A stretch of 64,000 nucleotides of DNA from Tretioscincus oriximinensis (Eukaryota > Chordata > Lepidosauria > Squamata > Gymnophthalmidae). Made by a program: the position numbers and the translations under genes. Shown here one piece after another: positions 56,601 to 63,125 of this stretch. The DNA is taken from NCBI GenBank assembly GCA_022410635.1, contig JAJVDF010000503.1:1-64000 (forward strand), read 5' to 3'. How positions within the stretch are numbered: position 1 is the stretch's first letter; each line of letters starts with the position of its first letter. The notes under the pieces were generated by a model. The model had not been told where the DNA came from. It searched no databases and saw only the letters and a list, made by a program, of their open reading frames with translations.

Positions 56601-57235
56601 AATATGCTGCTCCTGTTCGTGACTCCCTGCAAATGGTAAAAGTGGAGATCATCTGAATCCCAAATCCTGCAGCTGAAAAACACTAGCCTCCCTACCCACT
56701 CTTCCTGAACACAGAGGTCCTCCCCAATTCCTTGCAATCATTCTTTACATCAAAATACTTACCTGGAAAAGTCAGGGAAAGTACTCACAATTTCTAACAG
56801 CATGAGAATTTCAAGGGCCTAAAAGAAAAATGGGGAAGAAGGATCCAAAGTTACTATTTTGTATGAAAAATTAATAACCAAGGAATAAAGAATCCAGATG
56901 CGATTGTAAGATTTGACTTGAAATGTAGGCCATGGTCACACACATGCTTTTATATCATCTTCAGTCCTGGACAGCAGAATTGAAAACCAGAAAAAATGTT
57001 TCCCTTCCCTCCCCCTTCAGGTTTTTCTCATTTTCAGTCCAGTTCTTTGGAACTGAAGATGGTTTAAAGCATGTAAGGCTGAAGTTGTTCAGATTACTCT
57101 CTCCCTCCCTGGCCTCTTCTACATTCTAGTAGTTCTGTCCCTGCATTAGACTTTACAAGCCAAAAATCTGACCCCTGTCAATTAGCATTACATTAGTTTT
57201 GCCAGAAATCAGCTGGTTGATTTTCTTACCTTCAT
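26504..57235 (-). CDS. C7: Complement component C7, complete coding region (18 exons)
   Basis: Complement join 57235-57230, 56818-56763, 55651-55579, 55422-55281, 54478-54325, 52522-52384, 48988-48854, 48128-47885, 46015-45902, 43964-43798, 39625-39397, 39307-39136, 37392-37305, 35790-35658, 34042-33851, 33094-32998, 28648-28464, 26682-26504: 2505 bases, 834 residues (human C7 has 843, recalled). C7 is a secreted plasma protein. It binds C5b6 and exposes the lipid-binding site that anchors the complex to membranes. Residues: leader 1-21, TSP1 about 26-80, LDLa about 84-122, MACPF about 124-440, EGF about 441-475, TSP1 about 490-540, CCP about 556-617 and 619-680, FIM about 690-766 and 770-834. 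The minus-strand C terminus ([15 protein letters not shown]) is the C7 type. Every exon phase joins and all introns are GT/AG. The leader is atypical. Confidence 0.97.
26858..26960 (-). repeat. CR1-like fragment
   Basis: Short antisense piece starting 'agagcataagagaagacctg' with the 'gatcaggccaaggttcatt' block of the CR1 family. Confidence 0.4.
27339..27582 (+). repeat. SINE, tRNA-like head with L2-type tail
   Basis: Sense copy from 'agagctagtttggtaaagtg' to '(aaat)n' at 27558-27580. It is oriented opposite to C7 within intron 17. Confidence 0.7.
27773..27930. repeat. Polypurine tract in C7 intron 17
   Basis: The + strand is almost all A and G for about 150 bases, with ggaa-, aaag- and ggga-type runs and few pyrimidines. 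Such tracts can form triplexes. I see no gene in it. Confidence 0.6.
28464..28648 (-). CDS. C7: C7 exon 17: FIM1
   Basis: 185 bases, phase 2 to phase 1. It encodes [33 protein letters not shown] and [13 protein letters not shown], close to human C7 residues after MPYECG. Residues 714-775. Acceptor atttcag, donor CATG|gtaaga. Confidence 0.96.
28891..29160. mobile_element. Small TIR element with cacttccg-type motifs
   Basis: It begins 'ctgggagttaccgag' and ends 'gcaactcccag', a 9-base inverted terminus. The interior has 'gattttgtaatgtcacttcc' and 'agaagtgatgtcactctggg', shared with 41346-41575 and with the tandem array at 42996-43092. No target-site duplication is evident. Confidence 0.4.
29161..30504 (-). 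other. C7 intron 16, no recognised feature
   Basis: AT-rich intron sequence between repeats. I see no exon, RNA gene or clear transposon here. Confidence 0.5.
30505..30650 (+). repeat. CR1-like LINE 3' end fragment
   Basis: A sense piece with 'gtgggtcactgtgtgagaca' and ending 'gctcctcttgtgttcttagg', the standard terminus of this family. Confidence 0.55.
31340..31640 (+). repeat. SINE nested in the LINE, (CTT)n tail
   Basis: Sense copy from 'atgaatggctcagtctctta' to 'cagttcttcttcttcttct'. The LINE sequence 'ctggtgcag' appears on both sides. Confidence 0.7.
31757..32010 (+). repeat. SINE nested in the LINE, Sauria-type tail
   Basis: The head 'gccagtttngtctagtggtt' is joined to a tail 'gcactttgaatccattcagg' and 'gcataaaagccaactctcc', unlike the tails of the copies at 18279 and 36911. 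An internal head duplication ('agagccagtttgctctaatg') is visible. Confidence 0.65.
32998..33094 (-). CDS. C7: C7 exon 16: linker into FIM1
   Basis: 97 bases, phase 1 to phase 2. It encodes [22 protein letters not shown], the [11 protein letters not shown] part being identical to human C7. The acceptor giving the right frame is 'ttcatcatag' at 33095; a second AG seven bases inside would break the frame. Residues 682-713. Confidence 0.93.
33851..34042 (-). CDS. C7: C7 exon 15: CCP2 (sushi) module
   Basis: 192 bases, phase 1 to phase 1. It encodes [16 protein letters not shown] and [18 protein letters not shown], with the terminal Trp-Cys sushi signature. Residues 618-681. Same length as the C6 exon 16860-17051. 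Confidence 0.96.
34243..34342. repeat. Compound microsatellite (ATC)n, (TATAT)n, (ATT)n
   Basis: Three simple repeats follow one another: atcatc-type with aaatc interruptions, then tatat/tatta, then attatt. It lies in C7 intron 14 about 200 bases from exon 15. Confidence 0.85.
34343..35657 (-). other. C7 intron 14, no recognised feature
   Basis: Between the compound microsatellite and exon 14 I find no exon, RNA gene or clear repeat. Confidence 0.5.
35658..35790 (-). CDS. C7: C7 exon 14: CCP1 (sushi) module
   Basis: 133 bases, phase 0 to phase 1. It encodes [20 protein letters not shown], then [15 protein letters not shown], a near match to human C7. Residues 574-617. It shares length and phases with the C6 exon 13909-14041. 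Confidence 0.96.
36030..36425 (+). repeat. CR1-like LINE 3' end, long copy
   Basis: The most complete sense copy in the window: 'gaaggacttttttcacctag', 'gacaagttcatggacaccaa', 'gtgggccactgtgtgagaca', ending 'ggctcctcttatgttcttc'. It matches the pieces at 257-530 and 40375-40620. Confidence 0.65.
36911..37162 (+). repeat. SINE, tRNA-like head with L2-type tail
   Basis: Full sense copy from 'agatccagtttggtgtaggg' through 'cctggttcgattcccc' to 'gggcgggatataaatacaag' and a taaa-type tail. It ends about 140 bases from C7 exon 13. Confidence 0.75.
37305..37392 (-). CDS. C7: C7 exon 13: TSP1-CCP linker and CCP1 start
   Basis: 88 bases, phase 2 to phase 0. It encodes [20 protein letters not shown] and ends NGFVQ, aligning with human LEPHCF and CPSPPALKDGFVQ. 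It is short and easily missed. Acceptor ttttatag, donor CAA|gtacgt. Residues 544-573. Confidence 0.93.
37393..38574 (-). other. C7 intron 12 part, no recognised feature
   Basis: AT-rich sequence with no exon, RNA gene or convincing repeat. Confidence 0.5.
38575..38790 (+). repeat. CR1 LINE 3' end with ORF2 C terminus
   Basis: The + strand encodes [20 protein letters not shown], the conserved WNxLPxEVV..FK end of CR1-type ORF2, followed by 'cttccaacactatgattcta', the classical CR1 3' repeat sequence. Confidence 0.75.
39136..39307 (-). CDS. C7: C7 exon 12: second TSP1 repeat
   Basis: 172 bases, phase 1 to phase 2. It encodes [36 protein letters not shown] and QCEDDEMQH. The WxxWxxC motif suggests C-mannosylation. 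Residues 487-543. Confidence 0.96.
39397..39625 (-). CDS. C7: C7 exon 11: end of MACPF and EGF module
   Basis: 229 bases, phase 0 to phase 1. It encodes [32 protein letters not shown] and [15 protein letters not shown]. One n at 39423 falls in the codon after ACE (CnG; human has Q). Residues 411-486. Confidence 0.95.
39722..40620 (+). repeat. CR1-like LINE pieces
   Basis: Two sense pieces of the family, 39722-39800 ('gaagaattaggagagacaag') and 40375-40620 (ending 'gggctcctcttgttcttatg'), about 570 bases apart. They may be one copy split by unrelated sequence. Confidence 0.5.
40621..42167 (-). other. C7 intron 10 left part
   Basis: Besides the small TIR element at 41346-41575 I recognise nothing here. 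Confidence 0.45.
41346..41575. mobile_element. Small TIR element, second copy
   Basis: It starts 'ctgggaattttcc' and ends 'tgattccca', with an interior 'cgcgcatgagaggattttgt' that parallels 28945-28970. It is more diverged than the copy at 28891-29160. Confidence 0.35.
42176..42577. mobile_element. hAT element with 8-base target duplication
   Basis: 402 bases. The left end cggggatggagaaa pairs with the right end tttcctcatccctg. The flanking octamer ccctaaag is present exactly at 42168-42175 and 42578-42585, the 8-base duplication characteristic of hAT insertion. The interior is G-rich and non-coding. Confidence 0.85.
42929..43736. mobile_element. hAT-bounded composite repeat element (808 bases)
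   Basis: Termini cagtgtggtcc and ggaaccacactg are inverted. The flanking octamers atttagct (42921-42928) and acttagct (43737-43744) match at 7 of 8 bases. The left part carries GTGAYRTCAC at 42996, 43025, 43054 and 43083, an exact 29-base period. The right part carries alternating inverted arms of gaagcagccaggcagctgca type at 43396, 43479, 43546, 43597 and 43648. Long open frames on both strands here are by-products of the GC-rich repeats. Confidence 0.75.
43798..43964 (-). CDS. C7: C7 exon 10: MACPF C-terminal part
   Basis: 167 bases, phase 1 to phase 0. It encodes [39 protein letters not shown], like human C7 with GLSYLEL and VIKQK. Same length and phases as the C6 exon 7098-7264. It lies 61 bases from the composite hAT element. 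Residues 355-410. Confidence 0.95.
43965..45072 (-). other. C7 intron 9, no recognised feature
   Basis: AT-rich sequence without an identifiable exon, RNA or transposon. Confidence 0.5.
45073..45468. mobile_element. hAT-like element related to 49422-49901
   Basis: The left end 'cagggccgtattttggg' followed by 'tgcagctacacaggatgtca' matches the inverted right end of the 49422 element. The right end 'atacatccaaaatatgga' matches that element's inverted left end. The internal sequence differs. No clear target duplication is visible. Confidence 0.5.
45902..46015 (-). CDS. C7: C7 exon 9: MACPF basic segment
   Basis: 114 bases, phase 1 to phase 1. It encodes [20 protein letters not shown] and [10 protein letters not shown]. 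The CxSSGW start and the later Cys align with human C7, but [11 protein letters not shown] is more like the C6 segment FFRKKKKV. The coding strand has a run of ten T and a later run of six A. Residues 317-354. Confidence 0.9.
46560..46850 (-). repeat. CR1-like LINE 3' end
   Basis: Antisense copy beginning 'gcataagaacataagactaa' with the 'ctagtccagaattttgtctc' block. Confidence 0.55.
47180..47705 (-). repeat. CR1-like LINE 3' end, with a partial second block
   Basis: The first block 47180-47560 starts 'agtacataagagggaccatg'. A second piece at about 47638-47705 repeats the 'ctagtcctgcattctgtctc' segment. An 11-base G run sits at about 47480. Confidence 0.5.
47885..48128 (-). CDS. C7: C7 exon 8: MACPF core with signature motif
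   Basis: 244 bases, phase 0 to phase 1. It encodes [26 protein letters not shown] and the MACPF signature [13 protein letters not shown], nearly identical to human C7. Residues 236-316. Acceptor tttcatag. Confidence 0.97.
48854..48988 (-). CDS. C7: C7 exon 7: MACPF, first membrane-inserting region
   Basis: 135 bases, phase 0 both ends. It encodes [19 protein letters not shown], then an Asn-rich stretch where human C7 has a long Ser-rich run. The frame is clean and both splice sites are good, so the shortening appears real. Residues 191-235. Confidence 0.93.
49422..49901. mobile_element. hAT element with target duplication and an empty-site copy nearby
   Basis: 480 bases. Termini caggcccatatttagg and ccaaaatatgnccctg are inverted. 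The flanking octamers accatgac (49414-49421) and tccatgac (49902-49909) match at 7 of 8. A related unoccupied sequence at 50461-50514 joins the two flanks with a single catgac. Confidence 0.8.
51060..51576. repeat. Pair of diverged direct copies in C7 intron 6
   Basis: Copy one (about 51065-51205) and copy two (about 51400-51560) share 'ctggcatgaactagatacaa', 'cagtacacatt', 'tgtggatctaac' and '-gctgaatg-' in the same order, about 340 bases apart. The intervening sequence ends in a LINE-like tail (ggtgagatataaatccctaa). Confidence 0.6.
52384..52522 (-). CDS. C7: C7 exon 6: start of MACPF
   Basis: 139 bases, phase 2 to phase 0. It encodes [20 protein letters not shown], almost the human C7 sequence, and ends AYTFQ. 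The donor CAG|gtcttt is weak. Residues 144-190. Confidence 0.95.
53911..54068. mobile_element. Palindromic hAT-like MITE
   Basis: The left arm 53919-53974 and right arm 54004-54062 are inverted copies over about 55 bases, beginning tgcatccacacatca and separated by a 29-base spacer. The terminus is shared with the hAT-like ends at 4460, 9202 and 17511. Confidence 0.65.
54325..54478 (-). CDS. C7: C7 exon 5: LDLa module
   Basis: 154 bases, phase 1 to phase 2. It encodes [20 protein letters not shown] and DEDRC, the calcium-binding acidic motif of an LDL receptor class A module, then PPPNVELTG. Residues 93-143. Confidence 0.96.
55281..55422 (-). CDS. C7: C7 exon 4: first TSP1 and LDLa start
   Basis: 142 bases, phase 0 to phase 1. 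It encodes [17 protein letters not shown] and [17 protein letters not shown], nearly identical in pattern to human C7. Residues 46-92. Confidence 0.96.
55579..55651 (-). CDS. C7: C7 exon 3: mature N terminus and TSP1 start
   Basis: 73 bases, phase 2 to phase 0. It encodes [20 protein letters not shown] and KTQ, aligning with human SPVNCQW and APWSECNGCTKTQ. Acceptor cccaacag. Residues 21-45. Confidence 0.95.
56475..56640 (-). repeat. CR1-like LINE 3' end
   Basis: Antisense copy whose tail shows the 8-base period ataagaac three times (56475-56500) before 'agagccatactggatcaggc'. Confidence 0.65.
56763..56818 (-). CDS. C7: C7 exon 2: signal peptide
   Basis: 56 bases, phase 0 to phase 2. With the exon 1 codons it encodes [21 protein letters not shown] second in-exon gtgagt would end the exon 26 bases earlier but would put exon 3 out of frame, so the downstream donor TTTCCAG|gtaagt is chosen. 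Confidence 0.75.
57230..57235 (-). CDS. C7: C7 exon 1: start codon, two codons before intron 1
   Basis: ATG AAG followed by gtaaga. The start context acaacATGAAG has A at -3. The MK start matches human C7. The rest of this exon is 5' UTR to the right; its end is not defined. Confidence 0.7.
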
Positions 57236-57240
57236 GTTGT

Positions 57241-57530
57241 GAGCAAGTAGCAGTGTGGGACTAGGACACAATTCAGAATCCTCTGACACAAAACTTCTGA
57301 TTCTGAAGGTTGTTTTCTTCCCGTTCCCTGCTGCCTTTTTCTCCTTCCTTCTTCTCCTTCCCCTTCCTTCCCTTTTTGTTTCATTTTCTTTTTTCTTTCT
57401 TGCACAAGGAAGGTTTTAAGCAATAACAAGGAATGTCATCTAGTCTTGGACACAAATAGCCTGTATTGTTTTAAATATTCCAACCAAAGGGGAGGAGGGG
57501 AGGAGGGGAGGAGGGGAGAGAAAGACAGAA
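57241..57530 (-). promoter_or_regulatory. C7: Presumed C7 promoter-proximal region
   Basis: Immediately upstream of the C7 ATG. The C7 sense strand is purine-rich opposite a T/C tract at 57312-57405. At 57489-57516 there are four GGGG runs on the + strand separated by AGGA. I see no convincing TATA box. A promoter role is inferred from position only. Confidence 0.4.
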
Positions 57531-57635
57531 AAGCAAGAAGATCCTTGATAGGTTTAGCATATTGCAAAGACTGGGATATAGAGATGAAATTTTAAAAAGA
57601 AGGAACAGAGGAAAGAAAGTTCTTTTAGGGTTCAG

Positions 57636-57732
57636 CCGTGTGTTGAAGCAACCAGCTAAGCTAGTGTTAATGATGTGTTGGCTTGACCAACACATCATTA
57701 ACACTAGCATAGCTGCTTTTTTCAACACACGG
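57636..57732. mobile_element. Foldback palindrome upstream of C7
   Basis: The left arm 57636-57681 and right arm 57687-57732 pair almost perfectly around a 5-base loop (cttga). Outer sequence ccgtgtgttgaa, inner sequence gttaatgatgtgttgg. The size fits a minimal MITE, although no target duplication is visible. Confidence 0.7.
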
Positions 57733-58255
57733 TTGTGGTGTTCAAATCATTATATTTTATAGCAGCCAGCCCCCACCACAACTCCTGGAATGGACACACC
57801 AACAATCCTACTTTTCCAGGAACCTCTTCTGAAAAAAATAATCTGTGAACCACAGTTTGAGTCACCTTGCTGGTTCAAACATCTCCTCCTTCTAGACCAA
57901 TCCAGAAAAATGTGCAGTAGAGTGCGTGCCTCAAAGGGTAGTAGTGTTGAAATGGTACTGTAAGTTCCCTTGCAAGTCAGAGGCCAGGAACATTAGTTTT
58001 TGACTGCCAGAAGCCCTGCACCAGGTTCCAGAATCTGAGATTTGGCATAGCAGAGGGTGGCTCAAATGTTATGAGGCCTGTAACAGAATGGGCCATCCAA
58101 ATGCAGGTGGCCTTGTCCTAGGCCAGGTAAAGTACTCCAGCCTGGAACCATTTCCTTTGGTGTGGCTCTAACTAAATCTCTCCACCCACTGCAAGTACAG
58201 AAATGCTTTTTTTAGAGTTGTAAACATGTTGGCAAAAGAAAAGTATGGAAAAGAT

Positions 58256-58420
58256 TACTCAGCTCCTTGACCTTCTACTTTCTTCTCTGCTTTGCAGCAA
58301 CTGATTCAAACTTGGCTTTAGAATATAAAGTTTATTTCGCTCTATGAAGGTGTCAGCAACTGCCTCGGGACTAATTGGATATTTATACTTGTGTGAATTC
58401 AAGCTGATTCCATCTGGCGT
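58256..58420 (-). CDS. Unrecognised candidate terminal coding exon
   Basis: On the minus strand a strong polypyrimidine acceptor (cctttatttcttttctag) precedes 53 open codons beginning TPDGISLNSHKYKYPISPEA and ending QSREESRRSRS before TGA. The other two frames stop early. It is 1.0 kb upstream of C7 on the same strand. I cannot assign a family, see no partner exon in 58421-64000, and find no nearby AATAAA downstream. It could be a chance open frame. Confidence 0.35.
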
Positions 58421-59221
58421 CTAGAAAAGAAATAAAGGAGAAGGCACAGCCACAGACACAATTACTTCTTTCTGGTAAAGTAATGTACTCTGGTAAATAG
58501 TTCCTCATATTTCTTTATTGNCTTTTGGATCTTTGTTAAAAATACTATGAAGATTCCACTTTATATTTCATGTGCCTTTAGCAACGCCAAATGCAACAAG
58601 ACTGATTTCAAGTCCCCTGGCCTTAATCTAAAAATGGTGGTGGATAGAGATGCAAATCTACCCTTTGATATACTCTTGCTGTTAGTACTCAATGATTTCC
58701 CCTCATTATCTCTTATGTTCCCAGATGCCAAGTTTCCCCCTCTATTACTTTTACAGATGGTGAGGATCATTAGGTTTGGAAGAAGATAGAACGCCCGGTT
58801 GTAACGTTCTTAGCTTGGGAAATTGGCTTCCAGCAAGACCTTCTGGACTTGCTTCTGTTAGCAAATGTCATTTGCCTTTTGCTAATTAGAAGTAATTAGC
58901 TGGCTCCAAAGCTCTTAAGGTATTTATCACATTTCAGGGACTAATAGAATGTNCCAGGGGACAATGCCTTTTGGAAGAATGTTGAACAACCACATTTTGT
59001 TACCCTTTGCAGCACAAATGGTTCTTTCTGAAAGAATTTTGTGGAAGCAGACTTTCACATGGGTCCAATCAAACTTCTGATGCATCCAAGCATAACACAG
59101 AGTTTATTTGTACGTTCACATACTAGATTTTATGCTACTGCTAAATATAAATTCAGTTGAATACTAATCACAGATAGAGTTAATTTGCTTAAAATTCAAT
59201 TTAGCACTTAGGAGATTTAAA

Positions 59222-59530
59222 GAAGAAGGAGAAGGCAGCACTGATTTTTTATATCCTGCTCTTTTCACCCAAAAAGCACTCAGAGCAGCTTGCAAGGTTA
59301 ATTTCCACCCGAAGGCTTACATCTATTCTATCTTCCCCACCAGATTAGTGGTGGCACTCATGAATCTACTTGAAATATAGATTGCAAATCGACTTTCTTT
59401 CGAATAGCTGAGTTGGCTAAAGCTGAGGGCAGTAGAGGGTGCTCATCCCTCTCCACGGCTGACACGGGGCTTCCAGAACAGATTTCTCAATCTGAAAGAC
59501 TGAAAGACTCACTCTGTACTCACTGCTCCA
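59222..59530 (-). repeat. SINE with (GAA)n tail
   Basis: Antisense copy from 'agaagaaggagaaggcagca' to the reversed tRNA-like head, of the family described at 3950. Confidence 0.7.
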
Positions 59531-60089
59531 TTTGTAAGGTCATTTGCTATAATGACACATGATATGCGTCTGGCCAGAGACTCTCGTCAGCAGTCAAGCT
59601 GCTCCATTCTGCACTAGTTCCAACTTCTGGACTGTTTTCAAGAGTAGACCCATGTAGAATTGCCTTAATTAGGCATCTATCAAGGACTCGCATATCTTTG
59701 TAGGCAAACCACAGTGGGCTACCCTTGGTTCATTCTGCTTCATTTCAGTTTGTTATAACACTCCTTACTTCAGGTTCAATTAGAATTGAGTTTTATTCAC
59801 ATGTAAATACCCCAGTTCATTGCAAACTGCAATATGAGTTTGGAAGAAATCTGGGACATCTTTGCAGGGGAATCATTGACAAGTTTCGCTATCCTCTGGA
59901 ACTGCTTCTTCACTAATAATACAGACTTATTTACCTACCATTTCTACCAGCTCAAGAACAGGATTTTTTTTTTTAAAAAATCAGTTATTTCTTAGTTTCA
60001 AACAGAAGCTGCCTTCTTTGTTTTCCAAAGGGATTTCCACAAATCTAGTATAAGTTTCTCTTGCATATGTAAAATACCAAATAGGAAAT

Positions 60090-60360
60090 AGAATAGAATA
60101 GAGTTTTTATTCCCCGCCCTTCTCACCCAAAGGGATTCAGAGTGGCTTACAAGCTATTTTTCGCCCAAAGGCTTACATCTCTCTTATCCATCACATTGTA
60201 ATGGTATCTATAAATCTAATTGCAATTTCTTGCTTTCAAACAGGTAGGTTGGCTGGAGCTTAGGCCAGTAGAGGGAGCTCACTTCTCTCTATGGTAGACA
60301 CATGAGCTCTCGAATGCCGATCTCAGTTGAAAGACCGTTGCTCTTAACCTCCGCACCTCC
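60090..60360 (-). repeat. SINE with tRNA-like head
   Basis: Antisense copy starting with a taga-rich run and 'ttattccccgcccttctcac' and ending near the reversed head. Confidence 0.65.
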
Positions 60361-60710
60361 GTGATGTAAAATGCTATGTAAAACCTCCACATTGTTTGTT
60401 TAACCACTCCACATACACAAAACATACAAAAAGTACAGCCCTTCCGATAGTTGGACAGCAGGCAACCTAAAAGAAAGGCGCTTGTTCCCAGGCCAGGAGT
60501 TGGTAGCCAGTACATGGAAGTAGGAAATGCAAGACATCCACATTATTAAAGTTATTTTAGTAACTCTTATCTCCAGGGGTACCCCTTTGTCATGGGGGAG
60601 TAGAATGCATGTTTTGATGAAGAAGAGGGCTATGCTGACAATGGTGTACACTACTGGAAATGTCACTCCTGACAAGCAAGTCTCTATCAAAAATCTAGAC
60701 TAAGTATATA

Positions 60711-60921
60711 CAGGGTGCTTCAAAAAATGTATACACACTTTGAACTTCCATACGAGCTGCAGGTCACCAATTTGAACAGTATTAACATTTGTTATTTACG
60801 TTTTATTTACATTGGACTTTAAGCTTTCTAATTTCCTGAAATTTAACTTTGTAGAACAGTAGAANAGTAAATAAATTTTCTATGGAAGTTCACAGTGTGT
60901 ATACATTTTTGAAGCACCCTG
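60711..60921. mobile_element. Mariner-type MITE with TA duplication
   Basis: 211 bases. Termini cagggtgcttcaaaaa and their inverse are paired over roughly 40 bases (through tgtatacacact and gaacttccata). The element is flanked by TA at 60709-60710 and 60922-60923. The interior is AT-rich and non-coding. Tc1/mariner assignment follows from the TA target and the terminal type. Confidence 0.85.
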
Positions 60922-61064
60922 TATATCCAGGGCAGGCTGGGCTCATTAGCCTTGGCTGGCAGNACATGGAAGCAGGAGAAACATGTTATCTTCATTATTC
61001 AGGTTTCTTTAGTAGTTCCATTGCACATTATAGAATGTAATTGGTACTATCCATCATTTTTTAT

Positions 61065-61165
61065 TTATTTATTTACTTACTTATTTATATATATTTATAC
61101 TCCACCCTATACCTGAAGGTCTCAGGGCAGCCAACAGTAAAACATCAATGAAAAAATAATTAAAA
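61065..61165 (-). repeat. L2-like LINE tail fragment
   Basis: An attt/acttactt-rich run followed by 'ctccaccctatacctgaagg' and 'ctcagggcagccaacagtaa'. Same antisense tail as 20340-20692. Confidence 0.5.
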
Positions 61166-61589
61166 AAAAGAATTATTTTTTTNAAAAAATTAAAAACATG
61201 CATTAAAAACTGTACTTCAGTTTGCACAGCCATTAAAACTACCAAGTAGATTTGATCAAGTCAACTAGCTAGGTGTTACTTGAAAGATTGCCTAGCAAAT
61301 GTATATTGACAGGATTAAAAACACCCTAGCATGGCACATCAGGTTGCCTTGGTTAAGTGACTCTCAGTGACAAGGGCTTCAGCAGAACCACCTGGGGTGC
61401 CATACTAATGGATGTCTTTACAAAGCATGAAGATACTTCTGGAAAACGCAAAACTACAGTTTTCAGTAGAGTAGGTGTGCTGGCCTGCGAGGGGCCTCAT
61501 GCCATTGCAAGTAAAAATGAAGTGACTTCGTCCTTCTAGAAAGTGCCCAATAAATGGAGACATGGCCTCTATAGACAGCAATGATGCTA

Positions 61590-61800
61590 CAGGACTGACA
61601 AGCGGATTTTTTTTCCACCCAGAAGGTTACCAGTTTGTGGTATTTCCTGGCAGAGCAGTCATCCAGGTATATCAGTGGTTTCTTAGATATTGTTTCCAGN
61701 TTGGGGGACAGGCAAGATGCCTCTAAATGGCATGTGTAGGGAGCTGATAGCAGGTGAAGATTTTGTCACCTTCTGCTGTTTGAGAACATCCAGACACAAT
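61590..61800 (+). repeat. CR1-like fragment, diverged
   Basis: Sense piece with 'ttttttttccacccagaagg' and 'gtgaagattttgtcaccttc', corresponding to the middle of the CR1 3' region at 36030. Confidence 0.35.
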
Positions 61801-63064
61801 GAGTGGGCAGAGTTGGGTTTCCAAATAGGCAAAGTAGACGCCGGTCTATGGATCACACACCTTTTAAAGCCCCTTGACAATATTGATTATTAGGAGATAA
61901 TTTGAGATACACACCNCACACACAATTTTGACTGCCTAGAGGCTTCCATTTGGTTTAATCAATATTATTGGTGGGCCACTAGTAAACAAGAAGCTGAGTT
62001 CTCTTGTTCTGATTGATTCTTCTCACTGAACATCCAAGCTTGCTTGCAGTCCCTACTTCTTCTCTTGGCATTGCTTCATGGATGAAGATTTATGAAGTGG
62101 AAAGTAGTTTTCCACATCTGTAGCAAGCTCATGGTGGCTAATTAGACCACTGTGACATGGGCAGATCCAAATCAATGACAGGGAAAGGTCTTAACTGGTG
62201 TGATGGGTATATCTTGGTTTTTCTTGNACATGGTTCTTCTGCCCTACAAGCTAGTCCCACATGCCTTCTCAAAGGAAGCCAGCTCTCATGATTTGCAGGT
62301 AGGGCAGGCCACTGACTAATCAGGAAATTANCTTTAAGCTTGGTAAATGTAAATAGAAGCATGGTTTTTCCACCACTTAGTTTCAACTCTTGAAAATGTT
62401 TACCTTTTCGCCACAGTCAATCAACATTATAGTTTTGTTCCACTTTATTTCTTTACTTTTTTTTTTGCAAATCGTACAGTTATTTCCTCCTACAAATTGG
62501 AGAAAAAGTCAGAAACCTGGAAATGCCCTGACCTCTAGTGGCAAAGCCCTACAGTATTATCAGCTTAATATGTCATTCATTAACATATAATATAATTGGA
62601 AATTGCATGATCTCTTAGTTTCCACCAATGCCTCACATTTGTCTATCAGCTTTTTGCATTATCACTGTAGTTTAAAAATAAAATAAAAAGTGCTTACCTA
62701 CTTTGAAATATTTATAGTTAGAACCCAAAAATATCATTATTATAATGTGTCCTGGCAATTGGCCTTCTGATCTGGGTGAGCGGACACACTCCATGTCCAT
62801 CACCTCAAACAGACAATTGGCCAATTGCCTGCTCTGAACAGCCAGAGCCCCATGCTGCTCAGCCCCAATCCACCTGAACCCCATGTCGTCAGATGCTTGT
62901 GCTTCAGGNCTAACTGCCCCATCCAAGAGTCCATCTCCAGCCCACACTGTTCCCCTTCCCCTGTGAGCCACTAGGCATCCACTTCCAACAGATGGAGAGC
63001 CCAGACCTCGGTAGCCGCCCACTGCATTCCAGTATGACAATGAGTGTTTTCCACTAGTAAAAGG
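61801..63064. other. C7 upstream flank, no recognised feature
   Basis: No gene identified. A 135-codon minus-strand open frame at 62672-63079 resembles nothing I know and contains an n. Confidence 0.45.
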
Positions 63065-63125
63065 CATAAAAGAAGCCATAGTGTATCAGGCCTCAGCCCA
63101 CCTAGTTCAGCATCTGTCTCACACA
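63065..63125 (-). repeat. CR1-like fragment
   Basis: Short antisense piece, 'ataaaagaagccatagtgta' to 'agttcagcatctgtctcaca'. Confidence 0.4.

Noticed and set aside
62672..63079. A 135-codon minus-strand frame
   Set aside because: It contains an n, has no recognisable motif and no plausible splice context apart from one AG|gtaagc at its end whose phase does not fit the candidate exon at 58256-58420.
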